Shown here piece after piece: positions 43,592 through 51,557 of a DNA stretch of 64,000 bases; positions within the stretch are counted from its first letter, which is position 1, and each line of letters starts with the position of its first letter. This DNA is from UBA1563 sp041671545 (GTDB lineage Bacteria; Bacteroidota; Ignavibacteria; Ignavibacteriales; Ignavibacteriaceae). The position numbers and the translations under genes were made by a program. The DNA is taken from positions 124,001-188,000 of the forward strand of contig JBAZBI010000003.1 of NCBI GenBank assembly GCA_041671545.1. Reading direction: 5' to 3'. The notes under the pieces were generated by a model. That model saw only the letters and a program-made list of their open reading frames with translations. It had not been told where the DNA came from and ran no database searches.

Positions 43592-43948
43592 TCATACATG
43601 ATTTAGTTTTCTATAATTTCGTTTTAACCAGCTAAAAATTAAAACGCTTTCAAATATCCACAAAAGAATTTCTACATAATACGCCCACCAATACCACCCT
43701 CCGCCGGGTTGGTGAATAAAATAATCTTCAGCGATGTGCAAATTCCAGAATGGAATAAGATAACAATACCATGTTGAGTGCGCCCATTGGTAGAACAAAG
43801 TCCAGTCATCAGGATTCCGCTGAAACAATCTCCCTGCATCAGGAATAATTGTTAGAATTATTGCTGGGACGATGATATACCATTTCCGCAGCTTTGGAAT
43901 TAAGAGACAGATTAGTCCCGATTGTACAACGTGCTGCGGAAGTGTCAT
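43592..43948 (-). CDS. Small integral membrane protein, hypothetical
   Basis: 118 residues from the ATG at 43948, just after the esterase stop; a longer frame starting at 44107 overlaps the esterase gene and is not supported. Three or four hydrophobic helices are seen, including WYIIVPAIILTIIPDAGRL and YWWAYYVEILLWIFESVLIF. The middle is rich in Trp, His and Tyr, and HSTWYCYLIPFWNLHIAEDY may be a metal-binding or hydrolase-like site. No family was recognised. It is probably cotranscribed with the esterase, with a 10-bp gap. Confidence 0.6.
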   Translation of the reverse strand: MTLPQHVVQSGLICLLIPKLRKWYIIVPAIILTIIPDAGRLFQRNPDDWTLFYQWAHSTWYCYLIPFWNLHIAEDYFIHQPGGGWYWWAYYVEILLWIFESVLIFSWLKRNYRKLNHV

Positions 43949-43958
43949 GATGTTTTTT

Positions 43959-45983
43959 TTATTTTTTCCAGTTATCTGTTCTAAAAGATGAGGCCGGCAA
44001 ATTCTTTTTGTTGAAAAGAGTTCCTTCGGGAGTATTACTCCATGCATATCTTGCTGCGATGGGTTTAGAAATTTTCGGATTACTGAGTACAAGTTTTTTT
44101 CCATCAACTTTTACATTAGCAATTTTGAAGACGCTGTCTTCGCCGGCGATCATAAAATTGGCGCCGCTTTTATCTTCTTTTATAACTAACCCGCCGTCAG
44201 CATTATCAAATGATATAATGATTCTATCGGTTGCAACTTTGTATGATTTATAAATTGGTCCGGAATAAAAGATTTTTTTCTTGTAATCTTTTGCCAATGC
44301 CCAAAGTGCAAGTCTGTTCCCAACATCTTTTTTATTTCCCGGATGAACATTTTCTGGAGTGCCAATATCCAACGTTACTGCCATTCCCGTGTTGGGGACA
44401 GAAAGTGTAAATAGTTGTTGCTCTCGCAATCTTTGTGATTCTATTTTACCGCCATAGTTAAATGGAGCGATCTGAGCAAAATAAAAAGGGAAATTTCCTA
44501 CTTGCCAATCTTCCCGCCAACCTTCGATCATTTTTGTAAAAAGTGTTTGGTACAAATCCGGTTTCCACGCGTTCGATTCCCCCTGATACCATATTGCACC
44601 TTTGATAGAATAAGGAATCAGCGGCGCGATCATCGCGTTATATAAAGCGGTCGGTGTATCTGCCGAAAGATCAAAAGCAATTGGCGGACGTGAATTATAT
44701 GCGTCTCCTTGTGAACCAAAAGCATAGAATATTCCTTTTCTGTATTCGGCGACAAGTAAATATTTCCATTCACCGGAAAGTGAAATTTTTTCACTCCCTT
44801 CTTTTAAATGAATGTTGATTTTTTCTCTATCTCCGTAAAGTCCTCCGCCGCCTTGATTATCAACCACTCGAATTGCAAACGTAAGGATCGTATCATCCAC
44901 TATTTCTTTCGGAACAGTATATACTCTTTCTTTATCCCATGAGTCTCCTTTTTCATGAGCACCAATGAGCTTGCCATTTATAAATGTCTGATCCATATCA
45001 TCAATTGGTCCTAATTCAACAACTAATTCTTTGTTCAACCAGCTTTTCGAGATTTCAATATTTTTTCTGAACCAGATCGTTCCATCAAAATTCCGAACTT
45101 CAGATTCTTCCCAAAGACCGGGTAAGTCCATTTTCTTCCATTGGCTATCATCAAATGTTTGATTTGCACAATCAGCGTCATTAAAATTCAAACCTTCCCA
45201 ATTATTCGCATTGTCTTTTGTGTTCATATCGATTATGGGAAAACGTTCGAGCCAATCATACAATTTTTTTCTTTCCGCTCCACTGTTTTCAATTTTATTT
45301 ACTAATTCTTTGTACTCATCAACATAACCGAGATATTTTTTATTCATCCAAGATTCTACTGCGGTTCCACCCCAGCTTGATTGTATTAATCCAATGGGAA
45401 TATTTAATTCATCAGCTAATTTTTTTCCAAAGAAAAATCCGGTTGCACTAAACTTTGCTACTGCCTCAGGTGACGAAACCATCCATTTGCCAACGCATGT
45501 GAAATCCGGTTTATCTGCATACGCTCTTTCAACATTAAAAAAACGAATGTTATAACGGTTCCCACCGGCTATTTCTTTTGGCGCACCGAAAATTGTATCT
45601 CGTGGCGGCCAACCTTCCATTGGCATTTCCATGTTAGATTGCCCCGAACAAAGCCAAACTTCACCGATCAGTACATTGCTAAAAGTAAAACTTGAATCGC
45701 CGATTTTAATTTTAATTTGATAAGGTCCACCAGCTTTTGGAGTTTGTATTTTAGTAAACCAGAGACTGTCTTCTTGCACAATTGTTTTTGCGGTTTTTCC
45801 CCACCCGGCTTGAATTACAATCGAACTACCTGGAAGAGCTTTACCCCAAAACGGCGCATTCATTTTTTGTTGAAGCACCATGTTGTTTGAAAAGATCGCC
45901 GGCATTTCGAAATAAGGTTTTTGCGCAAAACCGGAGAAAGAGTAAAATAAGAATATCACATAAAGAAGCGCTGCTTTTTTCAT
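43959..45983 (-). CDS. Sialate O-acetylesterase family protein (SGNH hydrolase)
   Basis: 674 residues from the ATG at 45983, with GAAGGAAAG upstream and a signal peptide (ALLYVIFLFYSFSGFAQ); a start 15 codons earlier lacks both. The SGNH blocks are present: VWLCSGQSNMEMP (Ser115 is the nucleophile), SSWGGTAVESW, GAIWYQGESNAW and DIGTPENVHPGNK with the catalytic Asp/His. A galactose-binding-like insert (~270-400) separates the first and second parts, as in this family. It removes acetyl esters from sialic acids or from plant-type glycans. It lies in the secreted glycan-active block. Confidence 0.9.
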   Translation of the reverse strand: MKKAALLYVIFLFYSFSGFAQKPYFEMPAIFSNNMVLQQKMNAPFWGKALPGSSIVIQAGWGKTAKTIVQEDSLWFTKIQTPKAGGPYQIKIKIGDSSFTFSNVLIGEVWLCSGQSNMEMPMEGWPPRDTIFGAPKEIAGGNRYNIRFFNVERAYADKPDFTCVGKWMVSSPEAVAKFSATGFFFGKKLADELNIPIGLIQSSWGGTAVESWMNKKYLGYVDEYKELVNKIENSGAERKKLYDWLERFPIIDMNTKDNANNWEGLNFNDADCANQTFDDSQWKKMDLPGLWEESEVRNFDGTIWFRKNIEISKSWLNKELVVELGPIDDMDQTFINGKLIGAHEKGDSWDKERVYTVPKEIVDDTILTFAIRVVDNQGGGGLYGDREKINIHLKEGSEKISLSGEWKYLLVAEYRKGIFYAFGSQGDAYNSRPPIAFDLSADTPTALYNAMIAPLIPYSIKGAIWYQGESNAWKPDLYQTLFTKMIEGWREDWQVGNFPFYFAQIAPFNYGGKIESQRLREQQLFTLSVPNTGMAVTLDIGTPENVHPGNKKDVGNRLALWALAKDYKKKIFYSGPIYKSYKVATDRIIISFDNADGGLVIKEDKSGANFMIAGEDSVFKIANVKVDGKKLVLSNPKISKPIAARYAWSNTPEGTLFNKKNLPASSFRTDNWKK

Positions 45984-46147
45984 TTTCTTTCCTTCTGATT
46001 TAAAATAATTTCTCCCGGAAGTCTTCACGGGAATGCATCGTTAATATTATAAATTGCTTTTGAATCTTGCATCTAAGAAGATCAAATTAAGATGAGGTAA
46101 AAATAATTAACTATGGGTTATTTATAATACAGAGAAGGAGGGTATAA

Positions 46148-46273
46148 ATGAGGTATTTTGGAGTCGGAAAAAAGACTTCGGATTGGGAAACGGCGTTTCT
46201 ACTTAAAATGAAAAAGGCGCATCAATCTGATGCACCTTTAAAAACTTCCGGAAAGAAAAATCGAGTATCGTGA
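46148..46273 (+). CDS. Possible 41-residue small protein with ideal ribosome binding site
   Basis: ATG to TGA encodes 41 residues (MRYFGVGKKTSDWETAFLL, then a basic end). A perfect AAGGAGG lies six bases before the ATG, and TATAAT is present at 46123-46128, so expression signals are better than for many larger genes here. The frame runs through the flagellar-operon terminator on the other strand and stops 6 bp before the flgM stop. No family was recognised. It may be a real small protein or a chance frame. Confidence 0.4.
   Translation: MRYFGVGKKTSDWETAFLLKMKKAHQSDAPLKTSGKKNRVS
46211..46239 (-). terminator. Rho-independent terminator after the flagellar operon
   Basis: On the minus strand AAAGGTGCATCA pairs with TGATGCGCCTTT (one G-T pair) around a short loop and runs into TTTTT. 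It lies 41 bp beyond the flgM-like stop and ends the fliS-fliD-flgM transcription unit. Confidence 0.8.
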
Positions 46274-46279
46274 GCGGTT

Positions 46280-46534
46280 TTATTCTGCGGCTATCTCTTT
46301 CAAAATAGAAGAGGCAACTTGGTCCACAACATCTTCTTTATCATAAAACTTATTCTCAAGCCTTTCACGGATCGCGTTAAGCTTTTTCGCATCGAGCGAT
46401 GAAGTTTGCAATAGTTTGGCTTCATTGGAAATCACAAATTTGTCTTTGTTTTTTTCTTCTGAAACTCCATCAGACTTTTTCCCTTTAATTTCTTTTGGAA
46501 AGTAGAGAGAATTTGTAATTGCTTTAATGTCCAT
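46280..46534 (-). CDS. flgM: FlgM-like anti-sigma-28 factor
   Basis: 84 residues, the FlgM size. An unstructured N-terminal half is followed by DKFVISNEAKLLQ, then AIRERLENKFYDKEDVVDQVASSIL. This is the FlgM pattern of a helix starting with iS.eA, an I(R/K)..I..G.Y-like segment and vA..ll. FlgM holds the flagellar sigma factor FliA inactive until it is exported through the finished hook. Its place at the end of a unit with flagellin, FliS and FliD provides feedback on that same sigma factor. The identity rests on pattern and context, since the family is weakly conserved. Confidence 0.7.
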   Translation of the reverse strand: MDIKAITNSLYFPKEIKGKKSDGVSEEKNKDKFVISNEAKLLQTSSLDAKKLNAIRERLENKFYDKEDVVDQVASSILKEIAAE

Positions 46535-46539
46535 TTTGG

Positions 46540-46863
46540 TTACCTGTAATAATTAGCTATTTTTTTCTGGTTTTGCAGATGATTAATTTCTTCAGCAACC
46601 GCCGCCAGTTTTAATTTTTTTAGTGTAACAATATCATCGAACTTAATTTTAATTAGTTTAGCCGAGTTGAGCAATTTTTCCTCGAATTTGCTATACTCTT
46701 CCTGCCCGAACTGTTCTTTTAATTCACGTTTGATCTTGCTCACATATTCCATCCCAATTTTTGCCTTGGGAAAGATCAACTCAAAGTTTTCGTCGCTAAG
46801 AATTTCAAGGTAATCCAGCACTGCTGTATACGTGTTTTCAATTATTTCAATTTTTTCTTCCAC
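46540..46863 (-). CDS. FliT/FlgN-like flagellar chaperone (putative)
   Basis: 107 residues, all-helical and highly charged, with a GTG start preceded by GGAGAG. The end, INHLQNQKKIANYYR, resembles the QNxKxIANY ending found in flagellar export chaperones of the FlgN/FliT type. It sits between FliD and FlgM, where FliT-like genes are often found. The size and helix content fit a chaperone for FliD or a hook-associated protein. Sequence similarity alone is weak. Confidence 0.55.
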   Translation of the reverse strand: MEEKIEIIENTYTAVLDYLEILSDENFELIFPKAKIGMEYVSKIKRELKEQFGQEEYSKFEEKLLNSAKLIKIKFDDIVTLKKLKLAAVAEEINHLQNQKKIANYYR

Positions 46864-46875
46864 TGTGATGCTCTC

Positions 46876-48663
46876 CTATAACACGTTCGCGTTAATTCCG
46901 AATAACGAAGCATTCATATTCAAAGAAACAAGCTGACTTTGAAGTCCTTCATACTGTTTTCTCATCATTTCCGCTCGTTTATCTATCCGTTTTTTCATCG
47001 CGGTTATTTTTGTTTCCATGTAAGAAACGTTATCATCTAAAGATTTTTTTGATGTAGCAAGATAGCCGGCTGCACCCAAATAAGGATTTACTTTATTATA
47101 AAGAATATTTGCAATTCCGCTGGTTGAGTTAAAAACGGTCTCAACCTGAGATATTTTATCGGTCAAATTATTATCGAACAATGTGCTGTTCGAAATAGAT
47201 AAACCTGTTGTGGAGTTGAAGGTTATTCCAATTTGAGATAGATAGGCTAAATCTCCGTCAGAAATCCCGGTAATTTTTGAACTTAAATTTGTAGTAAACG
47301 TTTCTAATATGGACGAAACATTAGAGTCACCGGTAAAAACGCCTTTATCTCCAAAATTCCTTTTCCTCTTTTCATCCATAAAAACGTAAACATCATTAAA
47401 TTTACTTATAAAGCTCTCTACCTTAGTTTTGATATTTGCGTTATCAGTTGCAACAGCCACATTTACGGTTGTATCCGATGCCTGCATTACTGATTTGAGA
47501 TTAAAAGTAACCCCATTAACAAGATCTGAAACCGAGTTTGTATTGCGTTGGAAATTTAATCCGTTAAACTGAATTTTAGCATTTAACAGGTTAGCGTTTT
47601 GTGTTACATCTGCATAAACAAAACCCGCTGTATCGGGTGCAGTGGATTGATCGAAAACAGGTCTGCTAACGCCCAAATTCAAACCGATGGTTGCCAAAGC
47701 GGTTGACGCTCCTGTATCCAAGATACTTTTTATCCTATTATCTAATCCCGATGTTTTTGCGGTAAGAGAAAATTGAGAGTTTACAGAATCTGGTGCGAAT
47801 ACTGATGCAGAGACAATTGCTGAAGAAGCTTTTTCTTTTGTTACACCGATATTTAAATCTGTTACAACATCAAACCCGCTTACATGAGAGATTGAAATAT
47901 ATTTTGAAGAATCGGAAACAGTTAATTTTAGTTTTACGTCTCCGGGAGTGGGTGAATCGACAACTTTCTCTGCAGCAATTCCACCAAGACTTGCATTAGC
48001 AGTAATTTGTGTGATGGCTTCATCAACCAACTGACCATATGTTCCGCCGCCCGTAAGTGAAATTGTTTGTTCCGATCCATTTAAGTTAATTTTAAACGAA
48101 CTCGAACCGCCTGCATAGGCAGTTGCCGCAACCTTTGCATTTGAAGTCACGATTGCCTTATCAAAATTTATAGCATCGCGGATATTCTCCATAACGGTTT
48201 TATTCGTTTCTGAAGCCGTAAAATCAACATCAATATTGCTTGTATATTCGCCAGTGGTCCCGTCACCGGTTTTAATTGTAAAAGAATGAGTTCCTGTTAT
48301 AGCATTGGTTGTTGCAGAAACAGCTTCGGGAGAAACAGCAATATCACTTTTAGCAAGTTGATCGATCCGGAGATCGAAACTACTTGTTGAGGCTGAACTT
48401 GTTGCAGTAGCGGTTACAAATTTTGTGTCAGATGAAGTGGCTGCACGAGTAGCAAAAACAGAATCTGAACCTGTTTGCTTAAGCGCTACTAATTCTGTTT
48501 TTAGAGCATCTAACTTTTTGGATAGGTCGGTGTAACCGGAAGAAATGTCTTTACTGCGCGTCTGTTTTTTTGTAACCGGAGTTACTAATTTTTCAGTCTC
48601 ATTGGTAGAATACGCATCAACTAATTTTGTTATTGCAGAATATGAAGAAATATCAAGTGCCAT
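46876..48663 (-). CDS. fliD: Flagellar filament cap protein FliD (hook-associated protein 2)
   Basis: 595 residues. The N-terminal coiled-coil region has YSAITKLVDAYSTNETEKLV and TDLSKKLDALKTELVALKQT, then a variable head domain rich in Ser/Thr (~90-400). The C-terminal region (SYMETKITAMKKRIDKRAEM and an end NANVL) is the FliD_C coiled coil. It caps the filament and promotes flagellin polymerisation. It follows fliS with an 8-bp gap and precedes the FliT-like gene with a 12-bp gap. Confidence 0.93.
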   Translation of the reverse strand: MALDISSYSAITKLVDAYSTNETEKLVTPVTKKQTRSKDISSGYTDLSKKLDALKTELVALKQTGSDSVFATRAATSSDTKFVTATATSSASTSSFDLRIDQLAKSDIAVSPEAVSATTNAITGTHSFTIKTGDGTTGEYTSNIDVDFTASETNKTVMENIRDAINFDKAIVTSNAKVAATAYAGGSSSFKINLNGSEQTISLTGGGTYGQLVDEAITQITANASLGGIAAEKVVDSPTPGDVKLKLTVSDSSKYISISHVSGFDVVTDLNIGVTKEKASSAIVSASVFAPDSVNSQFSLTAKTSGLDNRIKSILDTGASTALATIGLNLGVSRPVFDQSTAPDTAGFVYADVTQNANLLNAKIQFNGLNFQRNTNSVSDLVNGVTFNLKSVMQASDTTVNVAVATDNANIKTKVESFISKFNDVYVFMDEKRKRNFGDKGVFTGDSNVSSILETFTTNLSSKITGISDGDLAYLSQIGITFNSTTGLSISNSTLFDNNLTDKISQVETVFNSTSGIANILYNKVNPYLGAAGYLATSKKSLDDNVSYMETKITAMKKRIDKRAEMMRKQYEGLQSQLVSLNMNASLFGINANVL

Positions 48664-48671
48664 TATAGGAC

Positions 48672-49013
48672 CTATAGTTTCCTAAAAGCTTCCACCCAGG
48701 TAGCTCTTAATTCTACGAGGATAGTATTTACGATATCATATTTTTTTAATCTCATTTGTTCCTGGCAGAACAAATAAAGCCTTAACAATCCGGTTGAAAT
48801 TTCTCTAACGGGTTCAGTATCAAAATTTAATGAGTTAATAAGTTCCTGAATGGCGTTATTCGTTTTTACCATATTATGTTTGTTACAGTTTGCGATTGCA
48901 AAATCATAAACTTTAATAAGGAGCTGTTGCGGAGTTGCTTCCATGATCTCCTTAACTAAGTATTGGTTCATCCTGTGTGAATGGTTATTTGCTAAAGCTG
49001 AATGCTGCATCAT
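48672..49013 (-). CDS. fliS: Flagellin export chaperone FliS
   Basis: 113 residues. MNQYLVKEIMEATPQQLLIK and YDFAIANCNK at the start, and LYLFCQEQMRLKKYDIV in the third helix, are typical of FliS. It binds the C-terminal helix of flagellin and keeps it unfolded for export. The gene follows flagellin after a terminator hairpin, so it is probably transcribed by read-through or from a weak promoter of its own. Confidence 0.93.
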   Translation of the reverse strand: MMQHSALANNHSHRMNQYLVKEIMEATPQQLLIKVYDFAIANCNKHNMVKTNNAIQELINSLNFDTEPVREISTGLLRLYLFCQEQMRLKKYDIVNTILVELRATWVEAFRKL

Positions 49014-49036
49014 TAAAATTCCTTATCGTCAAGTAT

Positions 49037-49067
49037 AAAAAATCCCTCCCGGTTTTGCCAGGAGGGA
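49037..49067 (-). terminator. Rho-independent terminator after flagellin
   Basis: On the minus strand TCCCTCCTGG pairs with CCGGGAGGGA around CAAAA, with one mismatch, and is followed by TTTTTT. It lies 19 bp beyond the flagellin stop and before fliS, so flagellin can be made in large excess over the downstream chaperone and cap genes. Confidence 0.85.
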
Positions 49068-49085
49068 GAATGAATGAACGAAATC

Positions 49086-49895
49086 TTATCTGAACAAGGA
49101 AAGAATTGAACTTGGAGCTTGATTCATTTGAGAAAGCATCGAAGTTGAAATCTGTCCGCCAACTTGGCTCTTTGTAGAGTTAAGTTGTTCCATCGCCATA
49201 TCGGTATCAAAAATACGGCTAACAGAGGCACTTGCGTTTGAAATAGCAGCAGTTAAGTACTCTTCTTTTACGTCAAGTCTTTGGTTGTAATTACCAATAG
49301 CACCCAAAGCACTCTTAATATCAGCAGAAAGAGTGTCAACTTGAGTAGTTGTCGGAGCAAAGTCAGCTGAACTAGCGCCGGTTATTGACCCAAGGGCAGC
49401 ACTTGTGAAATCGGTTAATTGAATACCGAGTGTATCAGTTGAAGATTCACCAGTTCTGAACGTGAAAAGACCGCTTCCAGTGCTACCACTTAATAAAGCA
49501 GTATCATTGAATTTGGTGTTAGTGAGGATAGAACTTATTTCATTTCCTAAAGCTGAAATGTCATCTGCAAGTGATGTTGCGTTCTTTGTAGGATCGCTGG
49601 CATCTGCAACTTTTCCTTTAATGGCAATAAGCAGATCATTAATGCTTGAAAGAGCAGATTCGGCTGTGGACAATAAGTTTTTAGCTGAACCAATGTTTCC
49701 TTGAGCACCTTTCATAACAGCAATTTTGCCCTGGAGTTCTTTACCAACTTGATAACCTGACGTATCGTCGGAAACCGAGTTGATTCTTTTTTGGGAAGCT
49801 AAACGTAACTGAGCACTTTGGGTAGATCCTGTTACTTTTGCTAAAGCATTGTAAGCAGATACCGCACCGAGATTTGAATTAATTGAGAACGACAT
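49086..49895 (-). CDS. fliC: Flagellin (short type)
   Basis: 269 residues, so it keeps the D0/D1 core and has almost no D2/D3. The N-terminal D0/D1 (SINSNLGAVSAYNALAKVTG, then RINSVSDDTSGYQVGKELQG) and the C-terminal D1/D0 (NASASVSRIFDTDMAMEQLN ... MLSQMNQAPSSILSLFR) are clear. The central stretch (~110-190) is Ser/Thr-rich and surface exposed, and thus a plausible site for O-glycosylation. GGAGG lies at good spacing before the ATG, and a sigma-28 promoter lies ~90 bp upstream. Three glycosyltransferase genes precede it on the same strand. Confidence 0.97.
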   Translation of the reverse strand: MSFSINSNLGAVSAYNALAKVTGSTQSAQLRLASQKRINSVSDDTSGYQVGKELQGKIAVMKGAQGNIGSAKNLLSTAESALSSINDLLIAIKGKVADASDPTKNATSLADDISALGNEISSILTNTKFNDTALLSGSTGSGLFTFRTGESSTDTLGIQLTDFTSAALGSITGASSADFAPTTTQVDTLSADIKSALGAIGNYNQRLDVKEEYLTAAISNASASVSRIFDTDMAMEQLNSTKSQVGGQISTSMLSQMNQAPSSILSLFR

Positions 49896-49928
49896 AATAT
49901 ACCTCCATGTATATTTTGGTTGTTTTTT

Positions 49929-49948
49929 ATCAGGCGTCCTTGCCTGAT
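49929..49948 (-). promoter_or_regulatory. Stem-loop in the flagellin mRNA leader
   Basis: On the minus strand ATCAGGC, a 6-base loop AAGGAC and GCCTGAT form a perfect 7-bp stem. It lies between the sigma-28 promoter and the ribosome binding site and is followed by A-rich RNA, so it is not a terminator. It could stabilise the abundant flagellin mRNA; the loop AAGGAC also looks like a decoy Shine-Dalgarno sequence. Confidence 0.5.
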
Positions 49949-49981
49949 TTGTTATTAAATAAGATTTTCATCTCAACTTTA

Positions 49982-50008
49982 TTATCGCAGAAGCAAAATG
50001 AAAGTTTA
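49982..50008 (-). promoter_or_regulatory. Sigma-28 (FliA) promoter of flagellin
   Basis: On the minus strand TAAACTTT, 11 bases and TGCGATAA match the flagellar consensus TAAAGTTT-N11-GCCGATAA at 13 of 16 positions with exact spacing. It starts 20 bp after the stop of the glycosyltransferase gene. The predicted leader is about 80 bases, long enough to contain the stem-loop at 49929-49948. Confidence 0.8.
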
Positions 50009-50027
50009 GAGTCTTTCTGAAAAAATA

Positions 50028-51530
50028 TTAAAAAAATATTTGGGGGAGTTTTTCTCTTAGTAAAGTAAGTCGTGAGAGTACTTGTTCTTGATTAGCGAAT
50101 TTCTGTTCTGCAGAATAAACAACTGCCGGTATTTTTGCCGGTTCTCCATTTTGAAGATACGCCGACACTAAATAAAAAACTGTCGAGGGATCATCGTTAT
50201 TGATAATAATAGATTGCTCAAAAGTATTTGCCGCTTCGGCATATTTTTGAGATTCCATCAATAACATTCCCAACTTATTATAGAATGTCGAATTTTCTGA
50301 AAATTTTTCTTTACTAAGTTGAAGCAACGTTAACTTTACAAATTTGTCGTTGTAACGATCAAATAAAGCTAATACTAATGCGATGTTCGAAGTGGTGATA
50401 TGTTTTGCATAATTCTGTAACCTATCCGGTGGTATCGGTTGGTTGTTCAATAATTTTTCAAACAATTCCAATTCAATTGAACCTGAAGTCTTATTTAATA
50501 AAGAATACTCTTTGTAGAAAAAATTGAATAATTCCGTATTGTTGGACAACAAAGCAATTTCTAACCCGTAATAGCATAGCTGCAGTTCATCAATTAAAAT
50601 ATTTTGGTTGGAAGTTTTCTCTCCTCTTAAATATTTTCTATTTACCTCAAAAGCTTTTCGGCTATATTTTTCAGCTACGTTCGCATCTCCTAGTTTTAAA
50701 TAGATATTTGCGGCGGCGAACAACGCCAAAGGTTGCTCGTTATCGCATTGAAGACTTTTGTCGATTAACTCCGAAGCAGCTTTGTAATTTTGTTGCCCGG
50801 CATTATCTATTGCAAGATACCTATATGCAAGCGATCTAGATTCTTTTTCGAGCTTCGGGTCCAACAATGAAGTGGTAAAATATTTTACCGCGTTTTCTTT
50901 TTCATTTAATACCGCGTATGTCTGTCCTAAGTGGAACGCATAATACGAAGACTTGATCTCATCAAATTGTTTAAGTAAGATAGATAAATTTCTCTTTGCC
51001 TTATTTCGTAAATCATCTTTTGTAAGATTGTATCCGTAATGATCAATTTCAATTCTAGAATTTTTTATTACATAATTATTTTTACGCAATGAATTTTCAA
51101 TTTGTTCGTGCACTTTTCCTTCAAAACGGACACGTTTATCATTCGGAAATAGTCTTGTATACGTCATAACAGAAGGACGTGAATTAATCTCATCAATATT
51201 GTTGATGATACATTTAAAAGCTTCCCGCTTTTTATTTTTTGTTAACTTTTGTAGTTCATAAACAGACTTTTGTGAAAGACACTCATCTGCATCAAGATAC
51301 AAAATCCAGTCACCGAAAGATTTTTCAAGCGCAAAATTCCGTGCGGCAGCAAAATCGTTGATCCATTCAAAGTGAAATATTTTAGCGGAGTATTTTTTTG
51401 CAATCTCAAGAGTATTATCGGTGGAACCGGTATCAACAAGAACAATTTCATCCACTACCTTCTTAACCGATTCAAGACAATTTGCAAGATGCTTTTCTTC
51501 GTTTTTAACTATCATACTTAAAGTGATCAT
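50028..51530 (-). CDS. Family 2 glycosyltransferase with TPR C-terminus
   Basis: 500 residues from the ATG at 51530; a TTG two codons earlier is less likely. The GT-A domain (~1-230) has MIVKNEEKHLANCLESVKKV, VLVDTGSTDNTLEIAKKY and the metal-binding DxD in WILYLDADECLSQ. Residues ~235-500 are TPR-like helices (AYRYLAIDNAGQQNYKAASE, FYNKLGMLLMESQKYAEAAN). This GT2-TPR form is common in glycosylation loci of Gram-positive and Bacteroidota species. It lies just before flagellin and 21 bp after another TPR-glycosyltransferase, so flagellin is a likely acceptor. The sugar is unknown. Confidence 0.88.
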   Translation of the reverse strand: MITLSMIVKNEEKHLANCLESVKKVVDEIVLVDTGSTDNTLEIAKKYSAKIFHFEWINDFAAARNFALEKSFGDWILYLDADECLSQKSVYELQKLTKNKKREAFKCIINNIDEINSRPSVMTYTRLFPNDKRVRFEGKVHEQIENSLRKNNYVIKNSRIEIDHYGYNLTKDDLRNKAKRNLSILLKQFDEIKSSYYAFHLGQTYAVLNEKENAVKYFTTSLLDPKLEKESRSLAYRYLAIDNAGQQNYKAASELIDKSLQCDNEQPLALFAAANIYLKLGDANVAEKYSRKAFEVNRKYLRGEKTSNQNILIDELQLCYYGLEIALLSNNTELFNFFYKEYSLLNKTSGSIELELFEKLLNNQPIPPDRLQNYAKHITTSNIALVLALFDRYNDKFVKLTLLQLSKEKFSENSTFYNKLGMLLMESQKYAEAANTFEQSIIINNDDPSTVFYLVSAYLQNGEPAKIPAVVYSAEQKFANQEQVLSRLTLLREKLPQIFF

Positions 51531-51557
51531 TTGCAACTCATCGTCATCTTGGTCTTG

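Noticed and set aside
43949..44107. 53-residue extension of the small membrane protein
   Set aside because: It overlaps the end of the sialate O-acetylesterase gene and lacks hydrophobic character. The start at 43948 places the gene cleanly after that stop.
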